Source: Saccharopolyspora gregorii (GTDB lineage: Bacteria > Actinomycetota > Actinomycetes > Mycobacteriales > Pseudonocardiaceae). From it: DNA of 64,000 bases. The DNA is taken from NCBI RefSeq assembly GCF_024734405.1, contig NZ_CP059556.1:5084001-5148000 (forward strand), in the 5' to 3' direction. Numbering within the stretch: position 1 is the stretch's first letter; every line of letters starts with the position of its first letter. The notes under the pieces are model-generated. The model saw nothing but the letters and a program-made list of their open reading frames with translations, ran no database searches and was not told the DNA's origin. A program made the translations under genes and the position numbers. This document shows, piece after piece, positions 12,406-21,247 of this stretch.

Positions 12406-12437
12406 ACGGGGTCCGTTCCCACGGGAACGGGCCCCGT
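12406..12437 (+). terminator. rpsT terminator
   Basis: ACGGGGTCCGTTCCC (12406-12420) pairs with GGGAACGGGCCCCGT (12423-12437) with a single G-U pair, followed by TTCGCGTT. It starts 47 nt after the rpsT stop. Confidence 0.7.
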
Positions 12438-12508
12438 TTCGCGTTCGGGGCCGAAGCGCCTGGCGGGTTCGCGCTGAGATCGGGCTCTCGGGCGGCTCCG
12501 GGCGCTCG

Positions 12509-12557
12509 GCACCGGGCACCGGGCAGCGGGCACCGGGCACCGGGCACCGGGCACCGG
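12509..12557. repeat. Seven tandem copies of a 7-bp unit
   Basis: GCACCGG is repeated seven times (third copy GCAGCGG) between the convergent ends of rpsT and holA. Non-coding simple repeat. Confidence 0.9.
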
Positions 12558-12589
12558 CGGCGATCGTCGCCCTGGTGGCGTGTGCCGGG

Positions 12590-13573
12590 TCAGTTCCGGG
12601 AGGAGTGCAGCTCGACCAGCCGCAGCACCGTGCGCTCCAGCGCGTGGTCCGCGTCGGCGGCCATCCCCTTGACGTCCGCGTTGAGCACGGCGACCGCGCG
12701 CAGCGCCTCGGCCACGGTGGCGCTGCTCCAGCCCCTGGCCTGCGCCTGCGCCTTCTTCACCTTCCACGCGGGCATGCCCAGGTCTCCGGCGAGGCGGAAC
12801 GGGTCCCCCCGGCCGTAGGCGGCGACCCGGCCGATGGTGCGCACCGAGTCGGCCAGCGCGTCCGCGATCAGCACGTGCGCCACGCCGAGCTGCAACGCCC
12901 AGCGCAGCGCCTCCAGCGCGCCGGCCAGATCACCGGTGACGGCCTTCTCGGCCACCACGAAACCGGTCACCTCGGCACGGCCGCGGTGGTAGCGGCGCAC
13001 CTCCGACTCGTCGATCTTGCCGCCGGTATCGGCCACCAGCTGCGAGGCCGCGGAGGACAACTCGCGCAGGTCGAAGCCGACCGTCTCGATCAGCGCGCCG
13101 ACACCCGCGGCGTCGATGCGGCCACCCGCGCGCCGCACCTCGTCCTTGACGAACGCCTCCCGCTGCGGCCCCTTCGTGATCTTGTTGCACTCGGTGACGC
13201 GGGCGTTGAGCTTGCGCAACGCGCTCGGCAGCTCCTTGGCGTTCTTCCCGCGACCGCCGCCGCTGTGCACGATCACCAGCACCACGCCGTCCGCGGGTTG
13301 CCGCGCGTGCGACAGGATCGCCTCGGCGATCTCCTTGCCCGCGTCCTGGGCCGCTTCGAGCGCCACCACGCGCCCTTCGGCGAACAGCGAGGGGCTCAGC
13401 AGCTCGTCGAGCTCCGGCGGGGTGAGTTCACTCACCTTGATCCTGCGCAGCTCCGTTTCCGGGTCGGCGGCGCGGGCAGCGCCGACCGCCTCCCACAGAG
13501 CGCGCTCCACCAGCAGTTCCTCGTCTCCGAGGATCAGGTGCAGCGGATCGCAGACCACCGACGGCGAACTCAT
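12590..13573 (-). CDS. holA: DNA polymerase III subunit delta
   Basis: The delta subunit opens the beta sliding clamp within the clamp-loader complex. The 327-residue protein has the actinobacterial HolA pattern: an N-terminal L-I-L-G-D-E-E-L-L segment, a degenerate AAA+ domain without a Walker A, and a C-terminal helical domain ending V-L-R-L-V-E-L-H-S-S-R-N. The ATG at 13573 gives the family length; no strong ribosome site is visible. Comparable genomes place holA between comEC and rpsT, as here, except that thrC is inserted on the other strand. Confidence 0.95.
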   Translation of the reverse strand: MSSPSVVCDPLHLILGDEELLVERALWEAVGAARAADPETELRRIKVSELTPPELDELLSPSLFAEGRVVALEAAQDAGKEIAEAILSHARQPADGVVLVIVHSGGGRGKNAKELPSALRKLNARVTECNKITKGPQREAFVKDEVRRAGGRIDAAGVGALIETVGFDLRELSSAASQLVADTGGKIDESEVRRYHRGRAEVTGFVVAEKAVTGDLAGALEALRWALQLGVAHVLIADALADSVRTIGRVAAYGRGDPFRLAGDLGMPAWKVKKAQAQARGWSSATVAEALRAVAVLNADVKGMAADADHALERTVLRLVELHSSRN

Positions 13574-13681
13574 GGGGGCATCGTCCCACGACCCTGCGAC
13601 ACCACCGCCGTTCCCGTGCGCCGACCCCGTGCTGGCCAGGACGTGGCGGGCTCCCGTAACGTTGCAGCCACAACCGAATAG

Positions 13682-13805
13682 CTCATCCAGAGGGGCAGAG
13701 GGAACGGCCCGATGAAGCCCCGGCAACCATCTCGACCTTTCGCGGCATTCGCGAGGTAGTCGAAGAAATTGGTGCCAACTCCGACCCGCCCGCGGGACAG
13801 ATGAG
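13682..13805 (+). ncRNA. SAM-I (S-box) riboswitch upstream of threonine synthase
   Basis: The leader has the SAM-I core in order. P1 5' arm CTCATC (13682-13687) is followed by AGAGGGGCAGAGGGAAC and then GGCCCGATGAAGCCCCGGCA up to 13726. A P3 hairpin and the P4 element GGTGCCAACTCC follow, and then the P1 3' arm GATGAG (13800-13805). The P1 3' arm merges with the GAGGAAAGGA ribosome site, and the start codon is only 14 nt away. Ligand binding would therefore stabilise P1 over the ribosome site, suggesting translational OFF control. A SAM-IV type is less likely because the GATGAA K-turn core is of the SAM-I form. Confidence 0.88.
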
Positions 13806-13819
13806 GAAAGGACCTCGCG

Positions 13820-15088
13820 ATGACCGCTGCCGCCCATGCCCCGAACTCCACCGGCAAGACCTACGACCTCGGTCCGGCCGTCGAGCTGGTGTCGAAGGAA
13901 GAGGGCCACCGCCAGCCCCTGGCTCCCGAGTTCGTGTCCCTGGAGGACTTCTCGCCGCTGGAGGTCGCCTACGACTTCGGGCGCGTCCGCCGCGAGGACA
14001 TCGAGGCCGGCCCCCGCTCCATCTGGCGCTACAAGAAGCTGCTGCCGGTGCCGACGAACGTCGAGGAGCACCCGAACACCGAGCCCGGCTGTACCAGGCT
14101 GGTGCGCGCGGACAACCTCGCGAAGGCGCTCGGCGTCAAGCGGATCTGGATCAAGGACGACACCGGCAACCCGACGCACTCCTTCAAAGACCGCGTGGTC
14201 GCCGTCGCGCTGGCCGCCGCCCGCGAGTTCGGGTTCAAGGTGCTGGCCTGCCCGTCCACCGGCAACCTCGCCAACGCCGTCGCCGCTGCCGCCGCCCGTG
14301 CCGGCTGGGACTCGGTGGTCCTCGTCCCGTCCAACCTGGAGCGGGCCAAGATCCTGATGAGCGCGGTCTACGACGGCTCGCTGCTCGCGGTGGACGGCAA
14401 CTACGACGACGTGAACCGGCTGGCGACCGAGCTCGCCGCCGAGCACGAGGACTGGGCGTTCGTCAACGTCAACGTGCGGCCGTACTACTCGGAGGGTTCC
14501 AAGACCCTCGGGTTCGAGGTCGCCGAACAGCTCGGCTGGCGGCTGCCGGAGCAGATCGTGGTGCCCATCGCCTCCGGCTCGCAGCTGACCAAGGTGGACA
14601 AGGGCTTCCGCGAGCTCGGGCAGACCGGCCTGGTCGAGCAGAGCCCGTACCGGATCTTCGGCGCGCAGGCCCACGGCTGCTCGCCGGTCGCCAGCGCGTT
14701 CAAGCAGAACCACGACGTGGTGCAGCCGGTGCGGCCGGACACCATCGCGCGTTCGCTGGCCATCGGCGCCCCCGCGGACGGCCCGTACGTGCTGGACGTG
14801 GTCCGGCGCACCGGCGGGGCCATCGAGGACGTCACCGATGAAGAGGTCGTCGCGGGCATCCGGCTGCTGGCCCGCACCGAGGGGATCTTCGCCGAGACCG
14901 CCGGTGGCGTCACCGTGGCGACCGCGAAGAAGCTCATCGAGGCCGGTCAGATCGACCCGGACCAGGAGACGGTGCTGCTCATCACCGGCGACGGCCTCAA
15001 GACGCTGGACGCCGTACAGGACCAGGTCGGTCCGAAGGCGACGGTCGCCCCGAACACCGATGCCGTGAACGAGGCCCTCGGCCTGTGA
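13820..15088 (+). CDS. thrC: Threonine synthase (PLP fold type II)
   Basis: Threonine synthase turns O-phosphohomoserine into threonine with PLP. The 422-residue protein has the PLP lysine in H-S-F-K-D-R (Lys123), the phosphate-binding S-T-G-N-L-A-N segment and the G-D-G-L-K-T region near the C-terminus. Residues 87-99, including P-G-C-T-R-L, fit the longer COG0498 form with an N-terminal extension. The start at 13820 follows GAGGAAAGGA. A SAM-I riboswitch directly upstream ties the gene to methionine/SAM status, which is unusual for a pure threonine gene. A paralogous thrC elsewhere, or a methionine-related activity, should be considered. Confidence 0.88.
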   Translation: MTAAAHAPNSTGKTYDLGPAVELVSKEEGHRQPLAPEFVSLEDFSPLEVAYDFGRVRREDIEAGPRSIWRYKKLLPVPTNVEEHPNTEPGCTRLVRADNLAKALGVKRIWIKDDTGNPTHSFKDRVVAVALAAAREFGFKVLACPSTGNLANAVAAAAARAGWDSVVLVPSNLERAKILMSAVYDGSLLAVDGNYDDVNRLATELAAEHEDWAFVNVNVRPYYSEGSKTLGFEVAEQLGWRLPEQIVVPIASGSQLTKVDKGFRELGQTGLVEQSPYRIFGAQAHGCSPVASAFKQNHDVVQPVRPDTIARSLAIGAPADGPYVLDVVRRTGGAIEDVTDEEVVAGIRLLARTEGIFAETAGGVTVATAKKLIEAGQIDPDQETVLLITGDGLKTLDAVQDQVGPKATVAPNTDAVNEALGL

Positions 15089-15138
15089 TCGGTGGCCGTG
15101 GGCCGCGGTGCGCCGCGGCCCACGGCTCGACTTCCCCG

Positions 15139-17508
15139 TCACCTCTCGTCCGGCCGCAGCGGATCGCCCCGCTCCACGGCGGCGCGCCCTTGGCCTTCCG
15201 GCACGACCGCGATGTCGCCGGCCTGATCGGTGCGGTGGATCCGGGCGCCCATCCGTTGCAGCTCGCCGAGGATCAGCGGGCTGGGATGACCGTAGTCGTT
15301 CCCGGCTCCGACGCTGATCACCGCCAGTTGCGGGCGCACTCGCGCGAGCAATCTCGGCGTCGTGAACCGCGACCCGTGGTGGGGCACCTTGAGCACCTCC
15401 GCCCGCAGGTCCGCACCTGAGGCCAGCAGCGCTGCCTGACCTGGCAGCGCGACGTCCCCGGTCAGCAGCACCCGCCCCGCCGGAGTGGTCGCCTTGACCA
15501 CCAGCGAGGCGTCGTTGGCGTCCTCCGCCGAGTCGCTGCGCGCGAGCGCTCCTCGGGGACCGAGCACGTCGAGCACCAATCCCGGCCACCGCAACCGCTG
15601 GCCCGCCCGCAGCGGGACGACGGGTGTGCGGTGGGCGCGCGCGGTCGCCCGCACCTCGCGAGCCGCCCAGGCCGGTTCGCCCAGCGGTCCGACGGCGACC
15701 GCGCCGACCTGCCGCCCGGACAGCACCGCCGAGATGCCACCGACGTGGTCGGCGTGCAGGTGGGTCAGCAGTACCAGCGGGACGCTGCGGATCCGCAACC
15801 GGCGCAGGCATTCGGCCATCGGTGCCGGGTCCGGGCCGGTGTCGACCACGACCGCTTCCCGGTCCCGGCCGGTGGCCAGCACCAGCCCGTCTCCCTGTCC
15901 CACGTCGCAGGCGACCAGCGACCACCCCGGCACCGGCCACGGGAACACCTGGTGGCGGACCGGGATCACCACCACCACGACGACCAGCACCAGGCTGGTC
16001 AGGACCAGCCGAGCGATGCGCCCGCGCAGCACGATCAGCAGCACCAGCGCGAGCACCGCCAGCGAGGTCCCGCCCACCACTCCGGACGGCCAGTCGACGG
16101 CGGCTCCCGGCACGGCCGCCGAATGCCGGGCGACCGCGAGCACCCATTCCAGTTCGGGCCCGGCCAGCCACACCAGCGCACCGGCCAGCGGCGCGCACCA
16201 CGGGACCACCACCGTCGCCGCGACGCCGAGCACCGTCGCGGGTGCCACGAGCGGCCCCGCCAGCAGGTTCGCCAGCACCGCGACCAGGCTGACCTGCCCG
16301 GAGATCGCCGCCACCAGCGGTGCCGTGACCAGGTGCGCCGCCGCCGGTACCGCGAGCGCCTCGGCGAGCCCGACCGGTACTCCCCTGGCGTGCAGCGCCG
16401 CCGACCAGCCGGGTGCCAGCAGCACCAGCCCGGCCGTCGCGGCCACCGACAGCGCGAACCCCGCCGTGGTCGCCAGACCCGGTGCGAGCAGCAGCAGGCC
16501 GATGACGCTGCCCGCCAGCGTCGGCAGCGCCGAGCGTTCCCGGCCCAGCGCCAGGGCGAACAGCGTGATGGCGCCCATCACCGCGGCTCGCAGCACGCTC
16601 GGTTCCGGTCCCGCGAGCACCACGAACCCCGCCATCGCCGCCCCCGCGCCCAACGCGCACGGCACCGGCCCCGCGCCGACCAGGCGCAGCACCAGCAGCA
16701 CCGCCCCGCACACGATGGCCAGGTTCGCCCCGGACACCGCCATCAGGTGCGTCAGCCCGGAGGTCTCGAACTGCTCCACCACCTCCGGTGGCAGCAGTCC
16801 GGTGTCGCCGACGACCAGGCCCGGCAGCAGGCCCGCCGCTTCCGGCCCCAGCACGGTCCGGGAGGTCGAGCGCAGCCCTTCCCGCAGGTCCTCCGCGATG
16901 CGCTGCCAGCCGGGTGGTGGGCCCACCTGCTCCGGTGCCCGCCCGATCTGGACGGCGGCGGTGAGCAGTTCCCCTCCGCGCGGCGGCACGGCCCGGCCGG
17001 TGGCCGTCACCTCCTGGCCCGCGATCAGCGAGCGCCACGGTTCCGTCGGAACCAGCAGCAGCGCTCGGCCGCCGACCGCGGTCCGCCTGCCGTCGACGTG
17101 GACCGAGCGCAGCCGCACCTGCACCACCGAGCGGTCCTGGGCGCGCCGGGCGCCGTAGGACGCTCCCCGCAGCGGCTTCGGCCGCGAGGTGAGCGATGCC
17201 CGAACCTCGACCCGGTCGCCCTGCTGCGCGGCGAGGTGCAGCGGGTGCACGGCGGTCGAGTGGGCGCGGACGCCCACGCCGGTCGCGGTGATCCCGGCCA
17301 GGACCAGAACCGCCAGCAACCCGTTGCGCCAGCGCCGGATCCGCCGAGCCCGCACCAGCGGCAGCAGCACGACCGCGGCGATCGCCAGCGCTGCCGCCAC
17401 TCCCCACCCGCCGAGCAGCCCGGCCAGCGTCACGGCCCAGGTCACCACGGCCGCGGGCACCAGCCGCAGGTCGAGCACACCGGTCCGCGGGTACGACGTG
17501 ACCTTCAC
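15139..17508 (-). CDS. comEC: ComEC/Rec2 DNA-uptake channel with metallo-beta-lactamase domain
   Basis: ComEC forms the membrane channel for single-stranded DNA in natural transformation. This 789-residue protein has a hydrophobic N-terminal DUF4131-like part, a polytopic competence domain (L-T-H-L-M-A-V-S-G-A-N onward, about residues 235-480) and a C-terminal metallo-beta-lactamase domain with L-L-T-H-L-H-A-D-H-V-G-G and a later H-H-G-S-R motif. The metal ligands are intact, so nuclease activity is plausible. The GTG start overlaps the comEA stop by GTGA, showing translational coupling. No pilus genes are visible in the window, so competence itself is unproven. Confidence 0.93.
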   Translation of the reverse strand: MKVTSYPRTGVLDLRLVPAAVVTWAVTLAGLLGGWGVAAALAIAAVVLLPLVRARRIRRWRNGLLAVLVLAGITATGVGVRAHSTAVHPLHLAAQQGDRVEVRASLTSRPKPLRGASYGARRAQDRSVVQVRLRSVHVDGRRTAVGGRALLLVPTEPWRSLIAGQEVTATGRAVPPRGGELLTAAVQIGRAPEQVGPPPGWQRIAEDLREGLRSTSRTVLGPEAAGLLPGLVVGDTGLLPPEVVEQFETSGLTHLMAVSGANLAIVCGAVLLVLRLVGAGPVPCALGAGAAMAGFVVLAGPEPSVLRAAVMGAITLFALALGRERSALPTLAGSVIGLLLLAPGLATTAGFALSVAATAGLVLLAPGWSAALHARGVPVGLAEALAVPAAAHLVTAPLVAAISGQVSLVAVLANLLAGPLVAPATVLGVAATVVVPWCAPLAGALVWLAGPELEWVLAVARHSAAVPGAAVDWPSGVVGGTSLAVLALVLLIVLRGRIARLVLTSLVLVVVVVVIPVRHQVFPWPVPGWSLVACDVGQGDGLVLATGRDREAVVVDTGPDPAPMAECLRRLRIRSVPLVLLTHLHADHVGGISAVLSGRQVGAVAVGPLGEPAWAAREVRATARAHRTPVVPLRAGQRLRWPGLVLDVLGPRGALARSDSAEDANDASLVVKATTPAGRVLLTGDVALPGQAALLASGADLRAEVLKVPHHGSRFTTPRLLARVRPQLAVISVGAGNDYGHPSPLILGELQRMGARIHRTDQAGDIAVVPEGQGRAAVERGDPLRPDER

Positions 17509-18410
17509 ACCTGGACCAGGTCGCGCAGCTTGGCCAGCTTGGCCGCGCCGATGCCGTCGACGTCCTGGAGTTCGTCGACGGAGCCGAAGCGGCCGTGCTC
17601 GGTGCGCCACTGCACGATCCGCTTCGCGGTGACCTCGCCGACTCCTGGTAGTGCATCGAGCTGCTCCTCCGTGGCGGTGTTCAGGTCGGTCTTGGCCGCC
17701 GCCCCGGAGCCGGGTGGGCTCGCGGCCTGGCCGGTGTCCGCGCCGGGCGGTACCGGGACGGCGACGTAGAGCTGTTCCCCGTCGGTGAGCCGGCGGGCGA
17801 GGTTGAGCGCGGTGATGTCGACCTCCGGCCCGGTGGTGCCACCGGCGGCGCGCACCGCGTCGGCGACCCGGGATCCGGGTGGCACCGCGACCAGACCGGG
17901 GCGGGTCACCTCGCCGACGACGCTGATCACCAGCTCGGGCGGGGGCGGCTCGGGCGCGGCGGGGGCCGCGGCCAGCGGGAGCGGCGGGGTCGGCGCGGGC
18001 TCGGCGACGGGTCGATCCAGCCAGGTCGTGACCGCGACGGCGAGCAGCGCCAGCACGGCCGCGAGCAGCAACCCGATCCGCCCCGCGCGTCCGGGGTCGA
18101 TTCTGGCGCGCAGCACGGAATCGGGCAGCCACCTCTGCAAGTGCCTGCCGATTCCGGCGAACTGCCCGCGGGACGGTTCACGGGCGGAATGCCTACCGGT
18201 GGAATCGGGTCCGGCGCGCGATTCCGGTTCGCCCGCCACATCGGGTGGATCGGTGATTTCGTCGTCGGACGGGCGGAACCGGAGCGCTCGCCCGGTGCCC
18301 GCGCCGTCGCGCTCCGCCTGCTGCTTCAACGCCAGCAGGCGGCTGCGCGGGGTGTCGTCGGGGGCGGCGGAATCGTCGAGGATGCCGCGGAAGAGAGTGG
18401 GGACGGCCAT
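17505..18410 (-). CDS. comEA: ComEA-type DNA-binding protein (SLBB plus helix-hairpin-helix)
   Basis: ComEA captures double-stranded DNA outside the membrane and hands it to ComEC. The 301-residue protein has a long polar N-terminal cytoplasmic region, one transmembrane helix (L-L-L-A-A-V-L-A-L-L-A-V-A-V), a proline-rich linker, an SLBB domain (V-V-G-E-V-T-R-P-G-L) and a C-terminal helix-hairpin-helix pair (L-N-T-A-T-E-E-Q-L-D-A-L-P-G-V-G). The ATG at 18410 starts a normal length. The long N-terminal region is typical of actinobacteria. It is the first gene of a two-gene operon with comEC. Confidence 0.93.
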   Translation of the reverse strand: MAVPTLFRGILDDSAAPDDTPRSRLLALKQQAERDGAGTGRALRFRPSDDEITDPPDVAGEPESRAGPDSTGRHSAREPSRGQFAGIGRHLQRWLPDSVLRARIDPGRAGRIGLLLAAVLALLAVAVTTWLDRPVAEPAPTPPLPLAAAPAAPEPPPPELVISVVGEVTRPGLVAVPPGSRVADAVRAAGGTTGPEVDITALNLARRLTDGEQLYVAVPVPPGADTGQAASPPGSGAAAKTDLNTATEEQLDALPGVGEVTAKRIVQWRTEHGRFGSVDELQDVDGIGAAKLAKLRDLVQV

Positions 18411-18568
18411 GAATTCGACGGTAAGAACGGACGCCGACTTCGACCAGCCCCGAGTTCGACATCTGTGGATGGATCGCCGACCTGTGGACAACTCAGCACA
18501 ATTCATCACGAACGGGCGACGGAGAATTCCCCCGAAAGGAATCGAATCCGAATTCGCCTACTGGAAAT

Positions 18569-19429
18569 TCATCCCGCGAGCCGCCAGCCACCGGGCAGCA
18601 CCACGGCCCCGAGCGCACCGGGACCGATGTGCGCCCCCACCACCGGCCCCACCTCGGAGACCACGCAGTCCAGCGCCACCGACGCCTGGCGCCGCAACTG
18701 CTCGGCCAACCGCTCCGCCCACTCCGGGGCGTCCAAGTGGTGGATCGCCACCGACAGCGAACCCGACTCCGCCCCCCGGGCCACCAGGTCGAGCAGCCGG
18801 GCGTGCGCGCGAGCCGTCGTCCGCACCTTCTCCAGCAGCTCCACGCGGCCCTCGTGGACGTGCAGCAGCGGTTTGATGGCCAGTGCCGTGCCCAGCACCG
18901 CCGCCGCGGCACCGATCCGGCCACCGCGGCGCAGGTGCTCCAAGGTCTGCACGGAGAACAACGTGCGGGTCCGCTGCGCGATCAAGGCCGCCCGGCTCTC
19001 CACCGCCGACAGCCCGGCTCCGGCCCGGGCGCTGTCCGCCGCGCCCAGCGCCGCGAAACCCAGCCCCATCGCGGCGGACCGCGAGTCGACCACCCGGATC
19101 CGCTCCGGATCGACCTCGCGCGCCGCCAGCCGCGCCGCGTCCCAGGTCCCCGACAACCGGCGGGACAGGTGCACCGACACGACACCGTCCGCGCCGCCCT
19201 CCAGCGCTTCCCGGTAGGCGGTGGCGAACTCGCCGACGCTCGCACCGGACGTGGTCACGCGCTCCTTGCGGTCCCACGCGGCCGTCAACCGGCCCGAGTC
19301 GAACTCGTGCTCCGGAACGGAATCCGCGCCCTGCACGCTCACGTGCAGCGGCACCACCCGGAGCGCGTGCCGCTGCGCGAAACCCGCGGGCAGGTACGCG
19401 GTCGAATCGGTGACGACGGCTACGGACAC
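18569..19429 (-). CDS. DegV family fatty-acid-binding protein
   Basis: DegV proteins bind a single fatty acid; in Gram-positive bacteria the FakB members present it to the FakA kinase. This 286-residue protein starts V-A-V-V-T-D-S-T-A-Y-L-P and has the family motifs V-T-T-S-G-A-S and L-S-G-T-W-D-A-A-R together with a C-terminal G-P-V-V-G-A-H-I-G-P-G. No fakA is next to it. The GTG at 19429 opens directly at the conserved N-terminal strand. It lies in the same strand block as comEA but is separated by 158 bp. Confidence 0.9.
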   Translation of the reverse strand: MSVAVVTDSTAYLPAGFAQRHALRVVPLHVSVQGADSVPEHEFDSGRLTAAWDRKERVTTSGASVGEFATAYREALEGGADGVVSVHLSRRLSGTWDAARLAAREVDPERIRVVDSRSAAMGLGFAALGAADSARAGAGLSAVESRAALIAQRTRTLFSVQTLEHLRRGGRIGAAAAVLGTALAIKPLLHVHEGRVELLEKVRTTARAHARLLDLVARGAESGSLSVAIHHLDAPEWAERLAEQLRRQASVALDCVVSEVGPVVGAHIGPGALGAVVLPGGWRLAG

Positions 19430-19456
19430 GCGCGCAACCCTAACCAGGAGCGGTGC

Positions 19457-20068
19457 TCAGGCGGGGACACCACCGTTGTACGTGGTCAGCCGCCACCGGT
19501 CGGTCCCGGTGCGGCGCGTCAGCACCACCCAGTGGCAGTTGGAGATCCCGCCGAGGCTCGGCCACAACTCCACCGGCAGCTCCAGCATCCGGGCGGTGAG
19601 CCCGGTGATGAGGCCGCCGTGCGCGCAGACCAGCGCGGTCTCCTGGTAGGTGGTGTCCAGCTCCGACACGACCTCGAAGGCCCGCTCCGCCACCTCGACG
19701 CGGGACTCACCGCCCGGCGGGGACCAGGTGGCGTCCGAGCGCCACACGGCCATCGAGCCCGGCCAGCCGTGCTCCACCTCGGCGCCGCTGAGCCCCTGCC
19801 ACTCGCCCAGGTGCGTCTCCCGCAACCGCTTGTCCTGGCGCACCGGCATCCCGGAGAGCTCGGTGAACGCGGCCGCGGTGGCGCTCGCGCGACGCAGGTC
19901 CGACCCGACCGCGACCTCCGGTTCGAAGGCCGCGACGACCGGGGCGGCCCGCTGCGCCTGCGCGATGCCCGCGTCGGTCAGGGAGGTGTCCAGGTGCCCC
20001 TGGATGCGGCCGGCGGCGTTGTAGTCCGTCTCGCCGTGCCGCCAGAGCACCAGGCGAGCCAAGCTCAC
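19457..20068 (-). CDS. Histidine phosphatase superfamily protein (phosphoglycerate-mutase-like)
   Basis: The 203-residue protein has the catalytic R-H-G motif (L-W-R-H-G-E-T, His11), a second histidine in C-A-H-G-G and the G-E-W-Q-G-L segment of the dPGM-like branch. Members next to rsfS in actinobacteria are broad phosphatases, often called glucosyl-3-phosphoglycerate phosphatase (GpgP); this identity is inferred from synteny. The GTG start shares GTGA with the rsfS stop, so the two genes are translationally coupled. Confidence 0.88.
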   Translation of the reverse strand: MSLARLVLWRHGETDYNAAGRIQGHLDTSLTDAGIAQAQRAAPVVAAFEPEVAVGSDLRRASATAAAFTELSGMPVRQDKRLRETHLGEWQGLSGAEVEHGWPGSMAVWRSDATWSPPGGESRVEVAERAFEVVSELDTTYQETALVCAHGGLITGLTARMLELPVELWPSLGGISNCHWVVLTRRTGTDRWRLTTYNGGVPA

Positions 20069-20448
20069 TCGTCGCCGTCCCGCTGCTCGGCGCTGTCCAC
20101 GAAGTCGATCCGCGGGCAGTCCTTCCACAGCCGTTCCAGCTCGTAGACGGCGCGTTCCTCGGTGTGCTGCACGTGCACGACGACGTCGACGAAGTCGAGC
20201 AGCACCCAGCGCCCCTCGCGGGCGCCTTCGCGCCGCACCGGCTTGGTGCCCGCGGCGCGCATCTTCTCCTCGACGTTCTCCACGATCGAATCGACCTGGC
20301 GCTCGTTCGCCGCCGAGGCGATCACGAAGCAGTCGGTGATGACCAGCTGCTCGGAGACGTCGAGCAGCACGAGATCGTTCGCCTTCTTGTCGGCCGCGGC
20401 CTGCGCCGCGACCAGGGCCAGCCTGCGGGCTTCCTCAGTGGCTGCCAC
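20065..20448 (-). CDS. rsfS: Ribosomal silencing factor RsfS
   Basis: RsfS binds ribosomal protein L14 and blocks subunit joining under starvation. The 127-residue protein shows the family core D-V-S-E-Q-L-V-I-T-D-C-F-V-I-A-S-A followed by G-R-W-V-L-L-D-F-V-D-V-V-V-H. The GTG at 20448 is preceded by a GAGAGGAGAG ribosome site. It forms an operon with the downstream phosphatase by a 4-bp overlap. The usual partner nadD lies upstream on the same strand, but two GNAT genes on the other strand have been inserted between them. Confidence 0.95.
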   Translation of the reverse strand: MAATEEARRLALVAAQAAADKKANDLVLLDVSEQLVITDCFVIASAANERQVDSIVENVEEKMRAAGTKPVRREGAREGRWVLLDFVDVVVHVQHTEERAVYELERLWKDCPRIDFVDSAEQRDGDE

Positions 20449-20595
20449 GTCTCTCCTCTCAGGCGGGCACGGTTCCGCCCACGCGACCCAGGATAGCCAG
20501 CGCGTGCACGCCTCCCGCGACCCGCCGGGGTCGGACGGCGGAACGGGAAAACCGGTTGCCACCGATCGGATGCTGGAACGGTGCGAGGAGGCGAG

Positions 20596-21090
20596 ATGCG
20601 GATACGTCCGGCACGGCAGGACGACGAGCGGGCGCTGGCGCGGATCGTGCGCGCCGCGTGGACCCCGGAATCGTCCGTGTTCCCCCGACCCGCCGCCGAC
20701 GCCCCGTTCTTCCGCGCGCCGGTCGTCCCGGAGAACGTGCTCGTGGCGCTCGCCGCGGACGAACCGATCGGCTTGATCAAGCTCGTGCCGATGGCGACCG
20801 CCCAGCCCGGGCTCGGCGCGGCCGCCGCGCACGTGCAGCAGATCTACGGCCTGTCCGTGGTTCCGGAGCACCAGGGCCGCCGGGCCGGGACCGAGCTCCT
20901 CGGGGCCGCTCGCGCGGAGGCGGTCGCCCGGGGCGCGCGCCGCATCACCCTGCGGGTGCTCGGCGGCAATCCGCGGGCGCAGCGGTTGTACGAGCGGCTC
21001 GGCTACCGGGTCGAGGGCGTCGAGCGCGAGCAGTTCCTCCTGGGCGGGACCTACGTCGACGACGTCCTGCTCGCCTTGGACCTGACCTGA
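20596..21090 (+). CDS. GNAT family N-acetyltransferase
   Basis: The 164-residue protein has the GNAT acetyl-CoA-binding motif A, V-V-P-E-H-Q-G-R-R-A-G-T-E-L-L, and the C-terminal N-P-R-A-Q-R-L-Y-E-R-L-G-Y strand-helix typical of the family. The acceptor substrate is unknown. The ATG at 20596 has a GAGGAGGCGAG ribosome site immediately upstream; a GTG 15 nt earlier would lack one. It is divergent from rsfS and stands apart from the core block, so it is accessory. Confidence 0.85.
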   Translation: MRIRPARQDDERALARIVRAAWTPESSVFPRPAADAPFFRAPVVPENVLVALAADEPIGLIKLVPMATAQPGLGAAAAHVQQIYGLSVVPEHQGRRAGTELLGAARAEAVARGARRITLRVLGGNPRAQRLYERLGYRVEGVEREQFLLGGTYVDDVLLALDLT

Positions 21091-21234
21091 CGGCCACCCC
21101 GCGCAGTCGGGGCGGCGCGCCGAGTCCGGTGCTCGAGCGCGTACCGCTGCCGACAGCCCACCGGCCGAGCGCCCGGCACGGTCTCGACGGCGGCGAAGTG
21201 GTTCCACTACGGCCGCACGAGGGCTCCGGACCGC

Positions 21235-21240
21235 TACGTT
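21235..21240 (+). promoter_or_regulatory. -10-like element before the second GNAT gene
   Basis: TACGTT ends 7 nt before the GTG start and no Shine-Dalgarno is present, again a leaderless layout. Confidence 0.35.
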
Positions 21241-21247
21241 GGCTTGC

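Noticed and set aside
12481-12560. Tandem repeat as a possible CRISPR array
   Set aside because: The unit is 7 bp with no spacers; it is a simple repeat.
13801-14841. A second plus-strand frame overlapping thrC
   Set aside because: It is out of phase with a gene that has clear catalytic motifs and is alanine/arginine/glycine-rich without family features.
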